A DNA stretch of 49,071 nucleotides from positions 1-49,071 of the IMG/VR virus record IMGVR_UViG_3300027909_000030; one strand, given 5' to 3'. Positions 23,455 through 32,035 of this stretch are shown piece after piece. Position 1 is the stretch's first letter. Every line of letters begins with the position of its first letter. Below the pieces are notes generated by a model. The model made no database searches, was not told where the DNA came from, and saw nothing but the letters and a program-made list of their open reading frames with translations. The position numbers and the translations under genes are program-made. Source of the DNA: a virus.

Positions 23455-26400
23455 TCAGCTCCCAGGCGGCACGAACTGGCGGTAGAAGACGGTCACTCGG
23501 ATCTGGCCCGCAGAGGGCGTTCCGGTTGTCGTCACCCTGATCTTCGCCGCGGCCGCCTGCACGGGGCCGAGGTTCGCGGTCGCCACTGTCGGGTCGGCGT
23601 GCAGCAGGCCGACGACGGTCGTCCCCGCCGTCAGGCCCGTCTGGACCGCCGTGAAGCGGCCCGCCTGCGTCGCGTCACCGAGCTTCCAGTTCGTCGCGAC
23701 AGTGATCGTCGTCGTCACTCGAGCCACGACGGCGTCGATGATGGCGTTCGCCGGCAGGAGGTTGGCCGAGGTGTCCGTCGTCGTCCCGGAGGTCGAGAGC
23801 GTCAGGAGCTCCGACGCCTGGCCGCGCACCCACTGTCCCGTGTCGGGGCTCTGCACGATGTCGGCCTGGGGACCGTAGATGTCTGTCTGCGTCGCGCTCC
23901 AGACGTTCTGGCGCTGCGTGATCGGCAGGACATACTGAGCGACGGACTGAGACGCCGTCGTCACGGAGGTCGTCACCGGAGACCCGGTCACGGTGGCGAG
24001 TTCGTTGCTGGCGAGCGCGTAGGTCTGGTTCGTGATCGTCGACCCGCTCGCCATCCCGGCCCCTACCGTCACGACCATCTGGACGGTCGCGGAGGCCCCG
24101 GCATTCACGGCGCCGATATTCCACGTCACGACACCGCCGCCGAGCGTCCCGCCGCCCGTCGCAGACACGAAGGTCGTGTTGGTCGGGACGGTGTCGGTGA
24201 TGACGACGCCAGTCGCCCCGGCCGTCCCGGTGTTCGAGTAGGCAATCGTGTAGGTGATGTTCGACCCCGCGAGTACGGGGTCTGGCGCGTCGCTCTTCCC
24301 AAGAATCAGAAAAGGGAGCGAGGTCACCGTGGTCGTGTCGGAGACCCCGATGATTGACCCCTGCTCGTTGCTCGTGATGGAGTACCCGACGTTCGTGATG
24401 ACCGTGCCGTTGGCGAGCGGCGATGCCACCTGCGCGACGAACTGGACTGTACCGGATCCTCCGGCGATGACGGTCCCTAGAGTCCACGTCACGATGCCAC
24501 CACCGAAAGAGCCGCCCGCAGTCGCCGAGACGAAGGTCGTGTTCGTCGGCACCGTGTCCCTGATGACTACGCCGGTCGCGTCGGCCCCTCCCGTGTTCGA
24601 GTACGCCAGCGTGTATGTGATGTTGTTGCCCGCGACCACCGGATCGGGCGTGTCGGTCTTGCTGATCGTCAGATTCGACGCACTCCCAGCGGCATACTCG
24701 TCCGCCCCGATGTCCCACGAGGACCCAGCCTTGGCCTGGTTGTCGGCATAGGAAGGGAAGCTGTGCGCCGAGGTGATGGTGTTGTTGATGTCGGTCGTCT
24801 TGCCGGAAGGCAGTCCGGTTGCCGTCCCGGCGTCTTTCGCAGGACTCGAGGTCTGAATGTGATAGTCCTTGCTGCCGAGGTTCGCGAACAACGGATCGTT
24901 GCAGATGCTCCCTGAGCAGTTGCCGGAGCATCCTGCGTTGAGGTTGGCGCAGGTGTAGGTCGTGGGAGTGCCGGCGACCGGGATGCGGATCACCGGGTCG
25001 GTCCCCGTGTTCGAGGCGCTGTTGTTCGTGAAGGTCGTCGTGCCGGTCATGTCGAGGTCGACGGCCCGCGAGGAGTTCGTCTGTCTCAGGATGTTGTTGA
25101 CGATCTTGGTATTGGAGCACCTGGCGACGCCGCCTGAGCAGTCGGAGTTGATTGCGTTCCCTGTTGGGGCGTAGATCGTGTTGTTGTAGATCTGCGTGCC
25201 GTCGAGGTTGTTGGCCCCGGACAGCCGGAATCGGATGGCCGCACCGTCTCCCCCGCCGCCGTAGTCGCAGTCGCTCAGAATGTTGTTGAACAGGATGTTG
25301 CTGTTGACGTTCCCGCCGGTCGACTCCAGACGGAAGCAGGAGTCGTAGATGTGGTCCATCACGTTGTCGCTGATGACCCAGTTGGAGGATGCGTTCTCCA
25401 GGATGATGCCGTGCCCGGTGAACGATCCGGTGCCCATGCGAGCGATGAAGTTGCCCCGCACCACGCTCCCGGTGTAGTTGTCGTTGCCGCTGCCGCCTCC
25501 GTGGTCACCGAGGATCATCCCCGACGGCGAGCCAAGGGCGCGCGGTCCCATCACCGAGACGTCGGCGGAGTCGTGGATGTAGTTGTCGGTGATCGTGAAG
25601 ACCGTCGCGCCAGAGAGGACGGCCTGCGTATGGATGCCCTCGCTGCCAAGGTAGGCCATGTCGTTGTGGTCGATGGTGACGTTGTTCGCGCTCCCGTTCG
25701 AGGCGACGCCGTAGTCGCTCCCGCTCGAGGCTATCTTCGAGGCCCCGTACCACAGGTGGTTATCCCTGATCGTGATGTTCGAGGCCGAGTCGAGAGAGAT
25801 GTGGTAGCGGGACGTGACTCGTATCCACAGTCCGCGGATCGTCAGCCACGAGCTAGAGTTGAGGACGATCCCGAACCCGTTGTTGTTGAACACGACGTAG
25901 GGCTTGGGGTTGCCGCTCTCGTAGGGAGCCGTCCCGGACCCAGTCGCGCCCCATCGCACGAACAGGTTGTTGACGCCCCCCTCGTCGCTATAGGAATCGT
26001 ATTGGGCCGCAATCCCGCCGATCGTGGACATGCGCGGGGTCATGGAGCCGTCTGGCTTCTGCGCGTAGAGCGCCAAGTCCATCGAGCCGCCCGGGTTGAC
26101 GTACCAGACCGTGTTGCAGGCGAAGGAGGCTGACAGCCCGGCGCACGGGGCATTGCACGATCCGGCGCTTCCGGAGCAGGCCGTCCATGTCCCGCTGAAG
26201 CTCGCCGGGTCGTCCGTGCCGTCGATGTAGACAGCCTCCTCGGTGGCGGCACCAGAGGCGGTCCACCCGTTCGCCTCCAGAATCGCAGCCGTGCCGCTGG
26301 CACACGCGATGTTGATCGAGATCTGGTCGTTCGTGGTGTAGCGCCCATCGGTCGTCCCGGCCGCGTGGTTCGAGCCGTGCGTCGCGTGAACGCCGCGCAC

Positions 26401-26592
26401 CTTGTAGGTGTTGCTGCAGGCCCAGGTGACGTTTTGTAGGGTCTTCCATGGGCCGACGCCGCCACCAGATGAGGCGCAGTCAATGGCGGACCCGTCCCCG
26501 TTGTTCGTGCAGCCGGAGTCGATGTACTTCGTTGCCGCCCAGGCCGGAGCCGCCAGGAGGAAGAGCGCGAGGAGGATCGGAAGTCGTTTCAC
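23455..26592 (-). CDS. Chimeric secreted beta-helix/DUF11 protein with phage fibre C-terminus (1045 aa)
   Basis: The GTG at 26592 overlaps the upstream stop and follows a GGGGGTG site. It gives a signal peptide, MKRLPILLALFLLAAPAWA, cleaved after AWA; the longer in-frame extension is a shadow of the next gene. Residues about 20-570 are a Cys-containing right-handed beta-helix (NVTIDHNDMAYLG, WVISDNVMDHIYD, KIVNNILRQTN). Two near-identical DUF11 repeats follow at about 590-830, each with D-(T/A)-P-D-P-V-(V/L)-A-G-(N/S)-N-I-T-Y-T and DTVPTNTTFVSAT. The last 160 residues (WSATQTDIYGP, ANWKLGD-type strand, QIRVTVFYRQF) look like a phage fibre tip domain. Confidence 0.65.
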   Translation of the reverse strand: MKRLPILLALFLLAAPAWAATKYIDSGCTNNGDGSAIDCASSGGGVGPWKTLQNVTWACSNTYKVRGVHATHGSNHAAGTTDGRYTTNDQISINIACASGTAAILEANGWTASGAATEEAVYIDGTDDPASFSGTWTACSGSAGSCNAPCAGLSASFACNTVWYVNPGGSMDLALYAQKPDGSMTPRMSTIGGIAAQYDSYSDEGGVNNLFVRWGATGSGTAPYESGNPKPYVVFNNNGFGIVLNSSSWLTIRGLWIRVTSRYHISLDSASNITIRDNHLWYGASKIASSGSDYGVASNGSANNVTIDHNDMAYLGSEGIHTQAVLSGATVFTITDNYIHDSADVSVMGPRALGSPSGMILGDHGGGSGNDNYTGSVVRGNFIARMGTGSFTGHGIILENASSNWVISDNVMDHIYDSCFRLESTGGNVNSNILFNNILSDCDYGGGGDGAAIRFRLSGANNLDGTQIYNNTIYAPTGNAINSDCSGGVARCSNTKIVNNILRQTNSSRAVDLDMTGTTTFTNNSASNTGTDPVIRIPVAGTPTTYTCANLNAGCSGNCSGSICNDPLFANLGSKDYHIQTSSPAKDAGTATGLPSGKTTDINNTITSAHSFPSYADNQAKAGSSWDIGADEYAAGSASNLTISKTDTPDPVVAGNNITYTLAYSNTGGADATGVVIRDTVPTNTTFVSATAGGSFGGGIVTWTLGTVIAGGSGTVQFVAQVASPLANGTVITNVGYSITSNEQGSIIGVSDTTTVTSLPFLILGKSDAPDPVLAGSNITYTIAYSNTGTAGATGVVITDTVPTNTTFVSATGGGTLGGGVVTWNIGAVNAGASATVQMVVTVGAGMASGSTITNQTYALASNELATVTGSPVTTSVTTASQSVAQYVLPITQRQNVWSATQTDIYGPQADIVQSPDTGQWVRGQASELLTLSTSGTTTDTSANLLPANAIIDAVVARVTTTITVATNWKLGDATQAGRFTAVQTGLTAGTTVVGLLHADPTVATANLGPVQAAAAKIRVTTTGTPSAGQIRVTVFYRQFVPPGS

Positions 26593-27050
26593 TGGCACAC
26601 CCCCTGCGACCCGATGTTCTCCATCGAGTTCGCCGCGTAGCAGTGGCAGATCGCCCCGTTCGTCAGGTGGAAGATTTGGCCCGGCGTACAAGTCGCCGGT
26701 GCCGTGGCGAGCGGCGTCAGGGTCAGGGTCGAGGCGCTCCCTCCGGCTGCCCCGGCGGCAGCATAGAAGCCCGTGGACGTGTTGCAGGCGTACAGGTTGA
26801 CCCCGCTCACGCAGACCTGCCCCGTGGCCGTGCAGGAGACGATCGTGCAGTCGGCGGCCGTGCGGAGCCCGGAGACACCCCCCGTGACGCTCAGGCCGCC
26901 GGAGAAGGTCTGGGCCGCGATGAAGTTGTTGGCGACCTCGAGTGCGGCGTAGGTCTTGAACACCGCTCCGAGGGACACGAGACATCCGGCCCCCAGAATG
27001 GCCCCGGCGAACAGCAACGCGACTGTCCTACCTGCGTGGCGGATTTCCAC
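26589..27050 (-). CDS. Signal-anchored small tail-associated protein (153 aa)
   Basis: MEIRHAGRTVALLFAGAILG begins a basic N-terminus plus hydrophobic segment (residues 8-30), with GAGC as a weak lipobox-like site. ANNFIAAQTFSGGLSVTGGV is the kind of shaft motif seen before tail fibre repeats. The remainder is Gly/Ala/Thr-rich with at least seven cysteines (CTIVSC, CVSG, YACN, CTPG, CHC), unusual for virion fibre proteins. It overlaps the preceding gene by 23 bases and the next by four. The membrane/secretion signal together with the cysteines suggests it enters the envelope and forms disulfides, in parallel with the next gene. Confidence 0.5.
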   Translation of the reverse strand: MEIRHAGRTVALLFAGAILGAGCLVSLGAVFKTYAALEVANNFIAAQTFSGGLSVTGGVSGLRTAADCTIVSCTATGQVCVSGVNLYACNTSTGFYAAAGAAGGSASTLTLTPLATAPATCTPGQIFHLTNGAICHCYAANSMENIGSQGVCQ

Positions 27051-27486
27051 TTCCCCCTCCTCCCGGCTGGGCTGGCGGTCCCGTATCGGTCCATCGGCCG
27101 CCGACTACCCTCATCTTGTGAACGAGCCCGTCGACCGTTGACTGGATCAGCATCCCGTTCGGCAACAGCACGTCCGCGATGGCCGTCTGCGCCGCTGGCG
27201 GACCAGGCGTCTGGTCCATGTCCTTCCACTCGCTCTCCGGCCCGCTCAACTGGAACGTGTGGAACATCCCGTCGTCGCCCAGGATGACCAGCGCCGACCC
27301 GACAGAGATCCCGTCGAACGGGCTCACCTGGGCGGGCGGCGAGATACCCACGACCTCGTCCCAGATCCCGCCGATCACCCCGAACCCATGCAGCGTCCCG
27401 AACTCGTCCGGTACCCACAGGTAGTTCGAGACGAACACCAGCGTCAGTTCCGCCGGCGGCGCGATCGGCAGGATGAGCAGGCCCAT
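27028..27486 (-). CDS. Hypothetical tail-region protein (152 aa)
   Basis: The start MGLLILPIAPPAELTL was chosen because it overlaps the upstream stop by one base in the TGATG pattern used throughout. The protein is beta-rich with repeated short strands and Trp/Phe-Gly turns (YLWVPDEFGTLHGFGVIGG, ALVILGDDGMFHTFQL, LVHKMRVVGGRWTDTG), suggesting two to three blade- or sandwich-like repeats. It ends in a Gly/Pro-rich tail. No family recognised. Position between two tail-fibre groups suggests a minor tail component. Confidence 0.5.
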   Translation of the reverse strand: MGLLILPIAPPAELTLVFVSNYLWVPDEFGTLHGFGVIGGIWDEVVGISPPAQVSPFDGISVGSALVILGDDGMFHTFQLSGPESEWKDMDQTPGPPAAQTAIADVLLPNGMLIQSTVDGLVHKMRVVGGRWTDTGPPAQPGGGGSGNPPRR

Positions 27487-27764
27487 CAGACCTCCGCGGG
27501 AGTCCCTTCCGCCGGAGTCGGTCCCGTCAGCTTTGCGGTCTTCGCGCTCTTCTTGAGGCGCCGCCGCGCTGCCGCCTCTCCGCCGGCCGCTTCGTTCTTC
27601 TTCGGCTCCATGACGACGACGTTGGCCCCGCGGTCGACCTTCTTGATCTCCTCTTCGAGTTCGCCGAGGCACTGGGCGAGCGCGCCGGCCTGCGCGCTGT
27701 CCTTCGCCTGGATCGACCCGACGGCGTTGTGGCAGATGACGAGCGAACTCTTGGACAGGGGCAT
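27486..27764 (-). CDS. Hypothetical protein (92 aa)
   Basis: Begins MPLSKSSLVICHNAVGSIQA, followed by a helix (ALAQCLGELEEEIKKVDRG) and a lysine/alanine-rich, probably disordered C-terminus (AAARRRLKKSAKTAKLTGPT). An AGGAGGACCG ribosome-binding site precedes the ATG. The helical pairing region and basic tail could mediate protein or nucleic-acid contacts. Nothing more can be read. Confidence 0.5.
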   Translation of the reverse strand: MPLSKSSLVICHNAVGSIQAKDSAQAGALAQCLGELEEEIKKVDRGANVVVMEPKKNEAAGGEAAARRRLKKSAKTAKLTGPTPAEGTPAEV

Positions 27765-27773
27765 TCGGTCCTC

Positions 27774-29042
27774 CTATTTGATGACGATGTACGAGAAGCC
27801 GTACTGCTGACCAGCCACTGGCGCGGTATGGTGATTGAATACGGCCGCGGTGGCACCACTGGGCTTGCCGTCCCAGCCCTCACCCAGAGCCGCTGGCGTG
27901 GTATTCGCGCCGTCTACACAGACAAGCACCACGGGATTCGTCGTGAACGTGCCGTCCTTGAACGTCAGCACCACGGCGGCATCCGCTGATTGGCCCGTGC
28001 CGGAACTCACCACATAGATGGTTCCACGCGTATCCGTGGAGCCTGCTTGTACGTTCTTCGTGGCCGTCGTGCCCCAGTTGCCGCCAATAGTGATATCGGC
28101 GGTCGTGATGGCCGTCCCGCCGGTCGCGCCGATGCGCTTGAAGTTGGCGAGGCTGGCCGTCGCCGCAATGTCCCCAGCCGTGATCGTTGCTCCTCCGGCC
28201 GCCACGACCAGTCCGGCCCGCAGGGTTGCCACGCCCGCGTCCGAGACCAACAGGTTGTCGGCGCTGTTCGCGTGATTGCGGACCGAGAAACTCGTCGCCC
28301 CAGGAATGATCCGCGACGCTGCGGCTCCGAAGGTCAGATCGTTCAACGTAATGACGATCCCACCCGAGTCGATGGTCAGGGGCCCGATGACATGATGCGC
28401 CGGGACGACCGGCTCAAGGGCCGCCTGCAGCCCGACGTACCACTTCTCGACCCCGGCCGACAGCAGCCGCTCGAGCTTCGACCCGGACACCATCGCCCGT
28501 AGCGTGTCCTTCTGGAACGCCACGGACGACGCAGACGGGAAGATGTTCGAGACGACGAGCTCCTGCCCCTCCGGGACGACATCCTGAATCAGGCGCGGCG
28601 AATAGACCTTGACGATGCCAGGCGTGTAGAGGTCGTACGGGACGATGGGGGCCCAGCACTCGATCGACCCGTTCGCGTCGGTCTGGAGCGGCTGCGTGAT
28701 GGTCTCGCCCCCCTGCGCGTCGTTGTAGACCGTCGGCAGGTTCGTCGTCGGGGTCAGCCTGGCGTCGTCCGCGACGTTCGAGAAGCCTCCGGCGCCAACG
28801 ACGATGGTCGTCGCTGCCACGGACGACACGGCGCGCGTGACGGAGGTGTCGGTCCCGACCTGGAGCTGGTCAGCCGGCGAGTCGGTGATGCCGCCCGGGT
28901 CGTTGACCGTGAAGGACGTCTGGGCGCCGGAGTGGAGGCCGTTGACGGTCGCTCCCTGCTTCCGCACAGTCACGGCGAGCCCGACGATGGGGCGGCCCTG
29001 GGAGTCCTGGAAGGTTCGCTGGATACGCCCGTACTGTGCCAT
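27774..29042 (-). CDS. Tail fibre protein sharing its attachment domain with the tailspike (422 aa)
   Basis: The ATG at 29042 follows GAGGAGCGGCG. Residues 1-185 match the N-terminal module of the 808-aa tailspike in order and spacing: (V/L)xVTVRKQGATV, then LPTVYNDAQGGETITQPLQT, then DLYTPGIVKVYSPRL. This region probably docks both proteins on the same tail site. The shaft (TIDSGGIVITLNDLTFGAAA) is followed by GTAITTADITIGGNWGTTAT. The C-terminal domain (GQSADAAVVLTFKDGTFTTN, ending QQYGFSYIVIK) resembles fibre-tip domains with an S-x-D-x-A/R motif. No beta-helix lyase is present, so this may be a binding fibre rather than an enzyme. Confidence 0.6.
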   Translation of the reverse strand: MAQYGRIQRTFQDSQGRPIVGLAVTVRKQGATVNGLHSGAQTSFTVNDPGGITDSPADQLQVGTDTSVTRAVSSVAATTIVVGAGGFSNVADDARLTPTTNLPTVYNDAQGGETITQPLQTDANGSIECWAPIVPYDLYTPGIVKVYSPRLIQDVVPEGQELVVSNIFPSASSVAFQKDTLRAMVSGSKLERLLSAGVEKWYVGLQAALEPVVPAHHVIGPLTIDSGGIVITLNDLTFGAAASRIIPGATSFSVRNHANSADNLLVSDAGVATLRAGLVVAAGGATITAGDIAATASLANFKRIGATGGTAITTADITIGGNWGTTATKNVQAGSTDTRGTIYVVSSGTGQSADAAVVLTFKDGTFTTNPVVLVCVDGANTTPAALGEGWDGKPSGATAAVFNHHTAPVAGQQYGFSYIVIK

Positions 29043-29051
29043 CGCCGCTCC

Positions 29052-29810
29052 TCACCACAGGTCCATAGCTCGGGGCCTAGCGGCTGGATTCAGCCAGTTC
29101 ATGCCGCGGGCTGCGATTTCCTCGATATTCACCAAGCGCAGATCCTCGTCCCCGGCGTTGTCCTCGTCTGCGCGCTTCATGTACTGATAGTCGCGCTCGA
29201 AAAGGTCCCCCCAATATTTCGCCGCCTCGAACTGGCTCAGGGTCGCCATCATCTTCGCCTGGGCTCCGTTCGTCACGACGCTCTCGTAGTGGATGGGGAG
29301 GTCGATGGTGTCGTTGTCCTGGGTGAGCCGCCCGATGAGCTTGAAGTAGTTGATCGAGATCGTGTAGGCGGCGTCGGGGGCCGGGAACAGGCTAACGGTG
29401 CCGTCCCGGAAGGCATTTTTTATCGTTAGGACGTAGGGGTAGCCCGAGATGTCCCTCTGTGATGTGAACAACGTGTCGAAGTTCTTCTGTCCCAAAACCG
29501 AGAGCTGATAGTCCAGGCTGTCGACTTTACGAGCGTTGTATATTTTGAGGAACTCTGCAGGCAAATCGTATTCCTGCTGCCCAGGAACAGTCGTGATGTC
29601 CGGAGACTGGACCACGTTGAAGAGCCACGATTGCCGCCGGTTCAGGTCGTCGATGATGTCGTTCATGAACTTCGCCGCGAGGGCCTCCATCGCCGGGTCG
29701 TCCTTCACCCCAGCGATTGTGGCGATGTCCCCCCGCAGCATGGCGAGCGTCTTCGTTCCGGAGCCCGGGAAGGTCGCCGTCGCCGACGGTACGATGATGG
29801 TGCCGCCCAT
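29052..29810 (-). CDS. Head-tail adaptor / tail tubular protein A-like (252 aa)
   Basis: Starts MGGTIIVPSATATFPGSG. Residues 25-75 form helices ending DDLNRRQSWLFNVVQS, a pattern seen in podovirus adaptors (T7 gp11/P22 gp4-like), followed by PGQQEYDLPAEFLKI and KIYNARKVDS. A long helix, FEAAKYWGDLFERDYQYMKRADE, near the C-terminus is typical of the adaptor's membrane-distal helix. It lies on the tail side of the capsid genes and would bridge portal and nozzle. The call rests on motif layout and position. Confidence 0.6.
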   Translation of the reverse strand: MGGTIIVPSATATFPGSGTKTLAMLRGDIATIAGVKDDPAMEALAAKFMNDIIDDLNRRQSWLFNVVQSPDITTVPGQQEYDLPAEFLKIYNARKVDSLDYQLSVLGQKNFDTLFTSQRDISGYPYVLTIKNAFRDGTVSLFPAPDAAYTISINYFKLIGRLTQDNDTIDLPIHYESVVTNGAQAKMMATLSQFEAAKYWGDLFERDYQYMKRADEDNAGDEDLRLVNIEEIAARGMNWLNPAARPRAMDLW

Positions 29811-29813
29811 GCC

Positions 29814-30002
29814 TTACTCCCGCGGTGGAGCTGCGTTCGACCCCGCCGGCCTCAGATCGTCGTCCTCGATCATCGCGTCCACCAGATCTGCGATCTGCGC
29901 TCCCGGATTCGGTTCGCCCGGAACGGCACCTCGCAGGTCTGGCGGGCTCTCTTCATCGAACACCACGGCCTCGCCGTTCCCCTTCCCGATGATGTGGATC
30001 AC
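29814..30002 (-). CDS. Small acidic protein (62 aa)
   Basis: The GTG at 30002 overlaps the glycosyltransferase stop and is preceded by GGAGGGGGC. Sequence: MIHIIGKGNGEAVVFDEESP, then an acidic helix (QIADLVDAMIEDDDLR) and a disordered end. The acidic composition and lack of hydrophobic core suggest a small adaptor or scaffold-like factor. Function unknown. Confidence 0.5.
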   Translation of the reverse strand: MIHIIGKGNGEAVVFDEESPPDLRGAVPGEPNPGAQIADLVDAMIEDDDLRPAGSNAAPPRE

Positions 30003-32035
30003 GCCCCCTCCGCAACGGCCACCGGGGCGGCCGGCCTCCCCGCCTCGACTGCCGGTTCCTGCCCGCCGGCGTACACCCGCTCGTAGCACTCCATCCAGCG
30101 GCCGATCTCCTTGTCGAGGTCGTGGTACTCGCGCGCGTACTCGTAGGCCCGCTGCCCCAGGACCGCCCGGAGCTCGGCGTCCTTGACCAGCGCGTCCATC
30201 TTGTCCCGGAACTCCTCCTCGGTCGTGTAGGTCAGCGCGTTCTCGCCGTCGTGGCAGCAGTCGTAGGGGCGCGTGTCCCCCTGGACGACCGAGGGGATCT
30301 TCAGCGCCGCTGCCTCGAGGAACTTGATCGGCGACTTGAACGTGTTGAACTTCATCTCCGGGAGCGTCGGGTTCGCCAGCGGGATCACGGCCAGGTCGAT
30401 GGCGGCGGCCCCCAGGCGCCAGGAGAACGCCTCGACGTGGACCCACTTCGACTCCTCGACCTTGTTGAGGTCGATACCCCGGAGCGGCCCCCTGTAGAAC
30501 GCCCCGAGCAGGACGAGCCTCACGTCCCGGTCGTTGATGTAGCGGGTCAGCCAGGGCCCCACCGCCGCGATGTCGTGCCAGTGGTTGTCACCGCCCCACC
30601 AGCCGATCCGCACCGGCCCGTCCTTCTTCCGGTCGAAGTGCTCCTTCATCACCGGGTAGAGGGAGAAGTCGATGCAGTTCGGCAGCATGTAGACGTTCGG
30701 GTTGATCGTCCGGAAGTACTCTGCGAGCGGCTGCGTCGTGGTCGTGAGCGCGTCGCACAGGGACATGATCTCCATGTGCCTGAGCCGCTGCTCCCGGTTC
30801 TTCCGGAGGTCGAAGTTGTTCTCCCCGTCCCGCCACAGCCACGCCTCGTCACCGTTCGCGGCCGTGATCTTGATCTCCCGGGTCCCGAGGCCGCGGTAGG
30901 CGTCCGACCAGGGCGACAGGTGGATCGGGTGGTCGTCGTACTCGTAGATCATCCGGAACGACCGCTCCTTCCCGAACGACGCGATAACCTTCACGGACTC
31001 GGAGCAGTGGCTCTGCCAGATGGTCACGTCCGCCCGGTCGATGACCCCCATGACCGTCGCTTCCGGGGCGTCGCCGTGAATGATTTGGACGTTGGCGAGG
31101 CGCTTCTCGAGGATCTTCCGGGCGATGAGGTCCATCCTCCACCAGGCGATGCCGGCCCCCTTGCCGCCCGGGAAGAAGGCGATGTTCAGGTTGTCGTATT
31201 TGATCGGCCCGAACCGCTTCTCGACCGGGTGCCCCGTGACCTCCTCGAGCTTGTTGTTCAGGATCCACTTGTCCTGGAAGATCTTCAGGTTGGCGACGAC
31301 CCCGTGCTTTCCGGTCTGCCGGTGGTTGGCCGACTGGCTCTCCAGGTGGATCGCCACCGCCTTGTGCGTGACGAAGCAGCGGTAGTCGATCGTGCGCGCG
31401 CGCAGGCAGAAGTCCACGTCCTCGTAGTTCCAGCAGAAGTCCGTGTCGAGGCCGCCCAGGGCCTCCCAGACCTCGCGGCGCACGAGCATACAGGCCCCCG
31501 TCACGGCGTCGAAGTACTCGCTGCGCTCCGACTGCGGCGTCTCCGGCCCGTCGCGCTTCTGGTAGGCGACGTGGTACGGGATGCCGTGCGCGTTGAAGAC
31601 GACGCCGACGTGCTGGATCTCGCGGCTCGGGAACAGGAGCTTCGCGCCGACCACCCCGACGTCGGGCTTCTCCTCCATGACCTTCAGCATCTCCGCCAGC
31701 GTGTCTTTCCGCACGATGACGTCGTTGTTCATGAGCAGGAGGTACTTGCCCTTCGACTGGAGCGCGGCGAAGTTGTTGATGGTCGAGAAGGTGTGGTCGA
31801 TTTCCTCGTTCGTCACGCGGAACAGCCTGAATTCCGGGTACCTGTCGTGGACGTACGGGCCAGCGTCCGCCGTCTCGTGCTCGACGATGACGACCTCGGC
31901 GTCGATTCCCTCGAGCCCGGTCTTCAGGGCGGACAGGCAGTTCTTCAGCATCGGCAGCTTCCCGCGCGTGGCGATCAGCACCGAGAGCAGGGGGGTGTGG
32001 GTCTCAGCCTGCGGTTGTTCGACTTCGTGACTCAA
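29999..32035 (-). CDS. Two-domain glycosyltransferase, GT2 fused to GT4-like domain (678 aa)
   Basis: Residues 15-250 are a GT-A (family 2) domain: LLSVLIATRGKLPMLKNCL, the DxD-equivalent NND at 103-105, GACMLVRREVWEALGGLD and WNYEDVDFCLRA, the usual acceptor/catalytic block of rhamnosyl- and galactofuranosyl-type enzymes. Residues about 280-660 are a GT-B part with GPVRIGWWGG, DVRLVLLGAFYRG and an FKSPIKFLEAAALKIPSVVQ donor-binding region. So one chain may add two different sugars. It lies between capsid and adaptor genes. Targets could be the capsid, tail proteins or host envelope polymer; the sequence does not tell. Confidence 0.8.
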   Translation of the reverse strand: MSHEVEQPQAETHTPLLSVLIATRGKLPMLKNCLSALKTGLEGIDAEVVIVEHETADAGPYVHDRYPEFRLFRVTNEEIDHTFSTINNFAALQSKGKYLLLMNNDVIVRKDTLAEMLKVMEEKPDVGVVGAKLLFPSREIQHVGVVFNAHGIPYHVAYQKRDGPETPQSERSEYFDAVTGACMLVRREVWEALGGLDTDFCWNYEDVDFCLRARTIDYRCFVTHKAVAIHLESQSANHRQTGKHGVVANLKIFQDKWILNNKLEEVTGHPVEKRFGPIKYDNLNIAFFPGGKGAGIAWWRMDLIARKILEKRLANVQIIHGDAPEATVMGVIDRADVTIWQSHCSESVKVIASFGKERSFRMIYEYDDHPIHLSPWSDAYRGLGTREIKITAANGDEAWLWRDGENNFDLRKNREQRLRHMEIMSLCDALTTTTQPLAEYFRTINPNVYMLPNCIDFSLYPVMKEHFDRKKDGPVRIGWWGGDNHWHDIAAVGPWLTRYINDRDVRLVLLGAFYRGPLRGIDLNKVEESKWVHVEAFSWRLGAAAIDLAVIPLANPTLPEMKFNTFKSPIKFLEAAALKIPSVVQGDTRPYDCCHDGENALTYTTEEEFRDKMDALVKDAELRAVLGQRAYEYAREYHDLDKEIGRWMECYERVYAGGQEPAVEAGRPAAPVAVAEGA

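Noticed and set aside
23455-26985. Longer N-terminal form of the beta-helix/DUF11 protein starting at 26,985
   Set aside because: The added ~130 residues are Arg/His/Gly-rich and lie over another gene; the GTG at 26,592 has a good ribosome-binding site and a signal peptide.
29814-30446. 210-codon version of the small acidic gene
   Set aside because: The upstream part is a shadow of the glycosyltransferase; the GTG at 30,002 has GGAGGGGGC and overlaps the stop in the pattern used across this genome.
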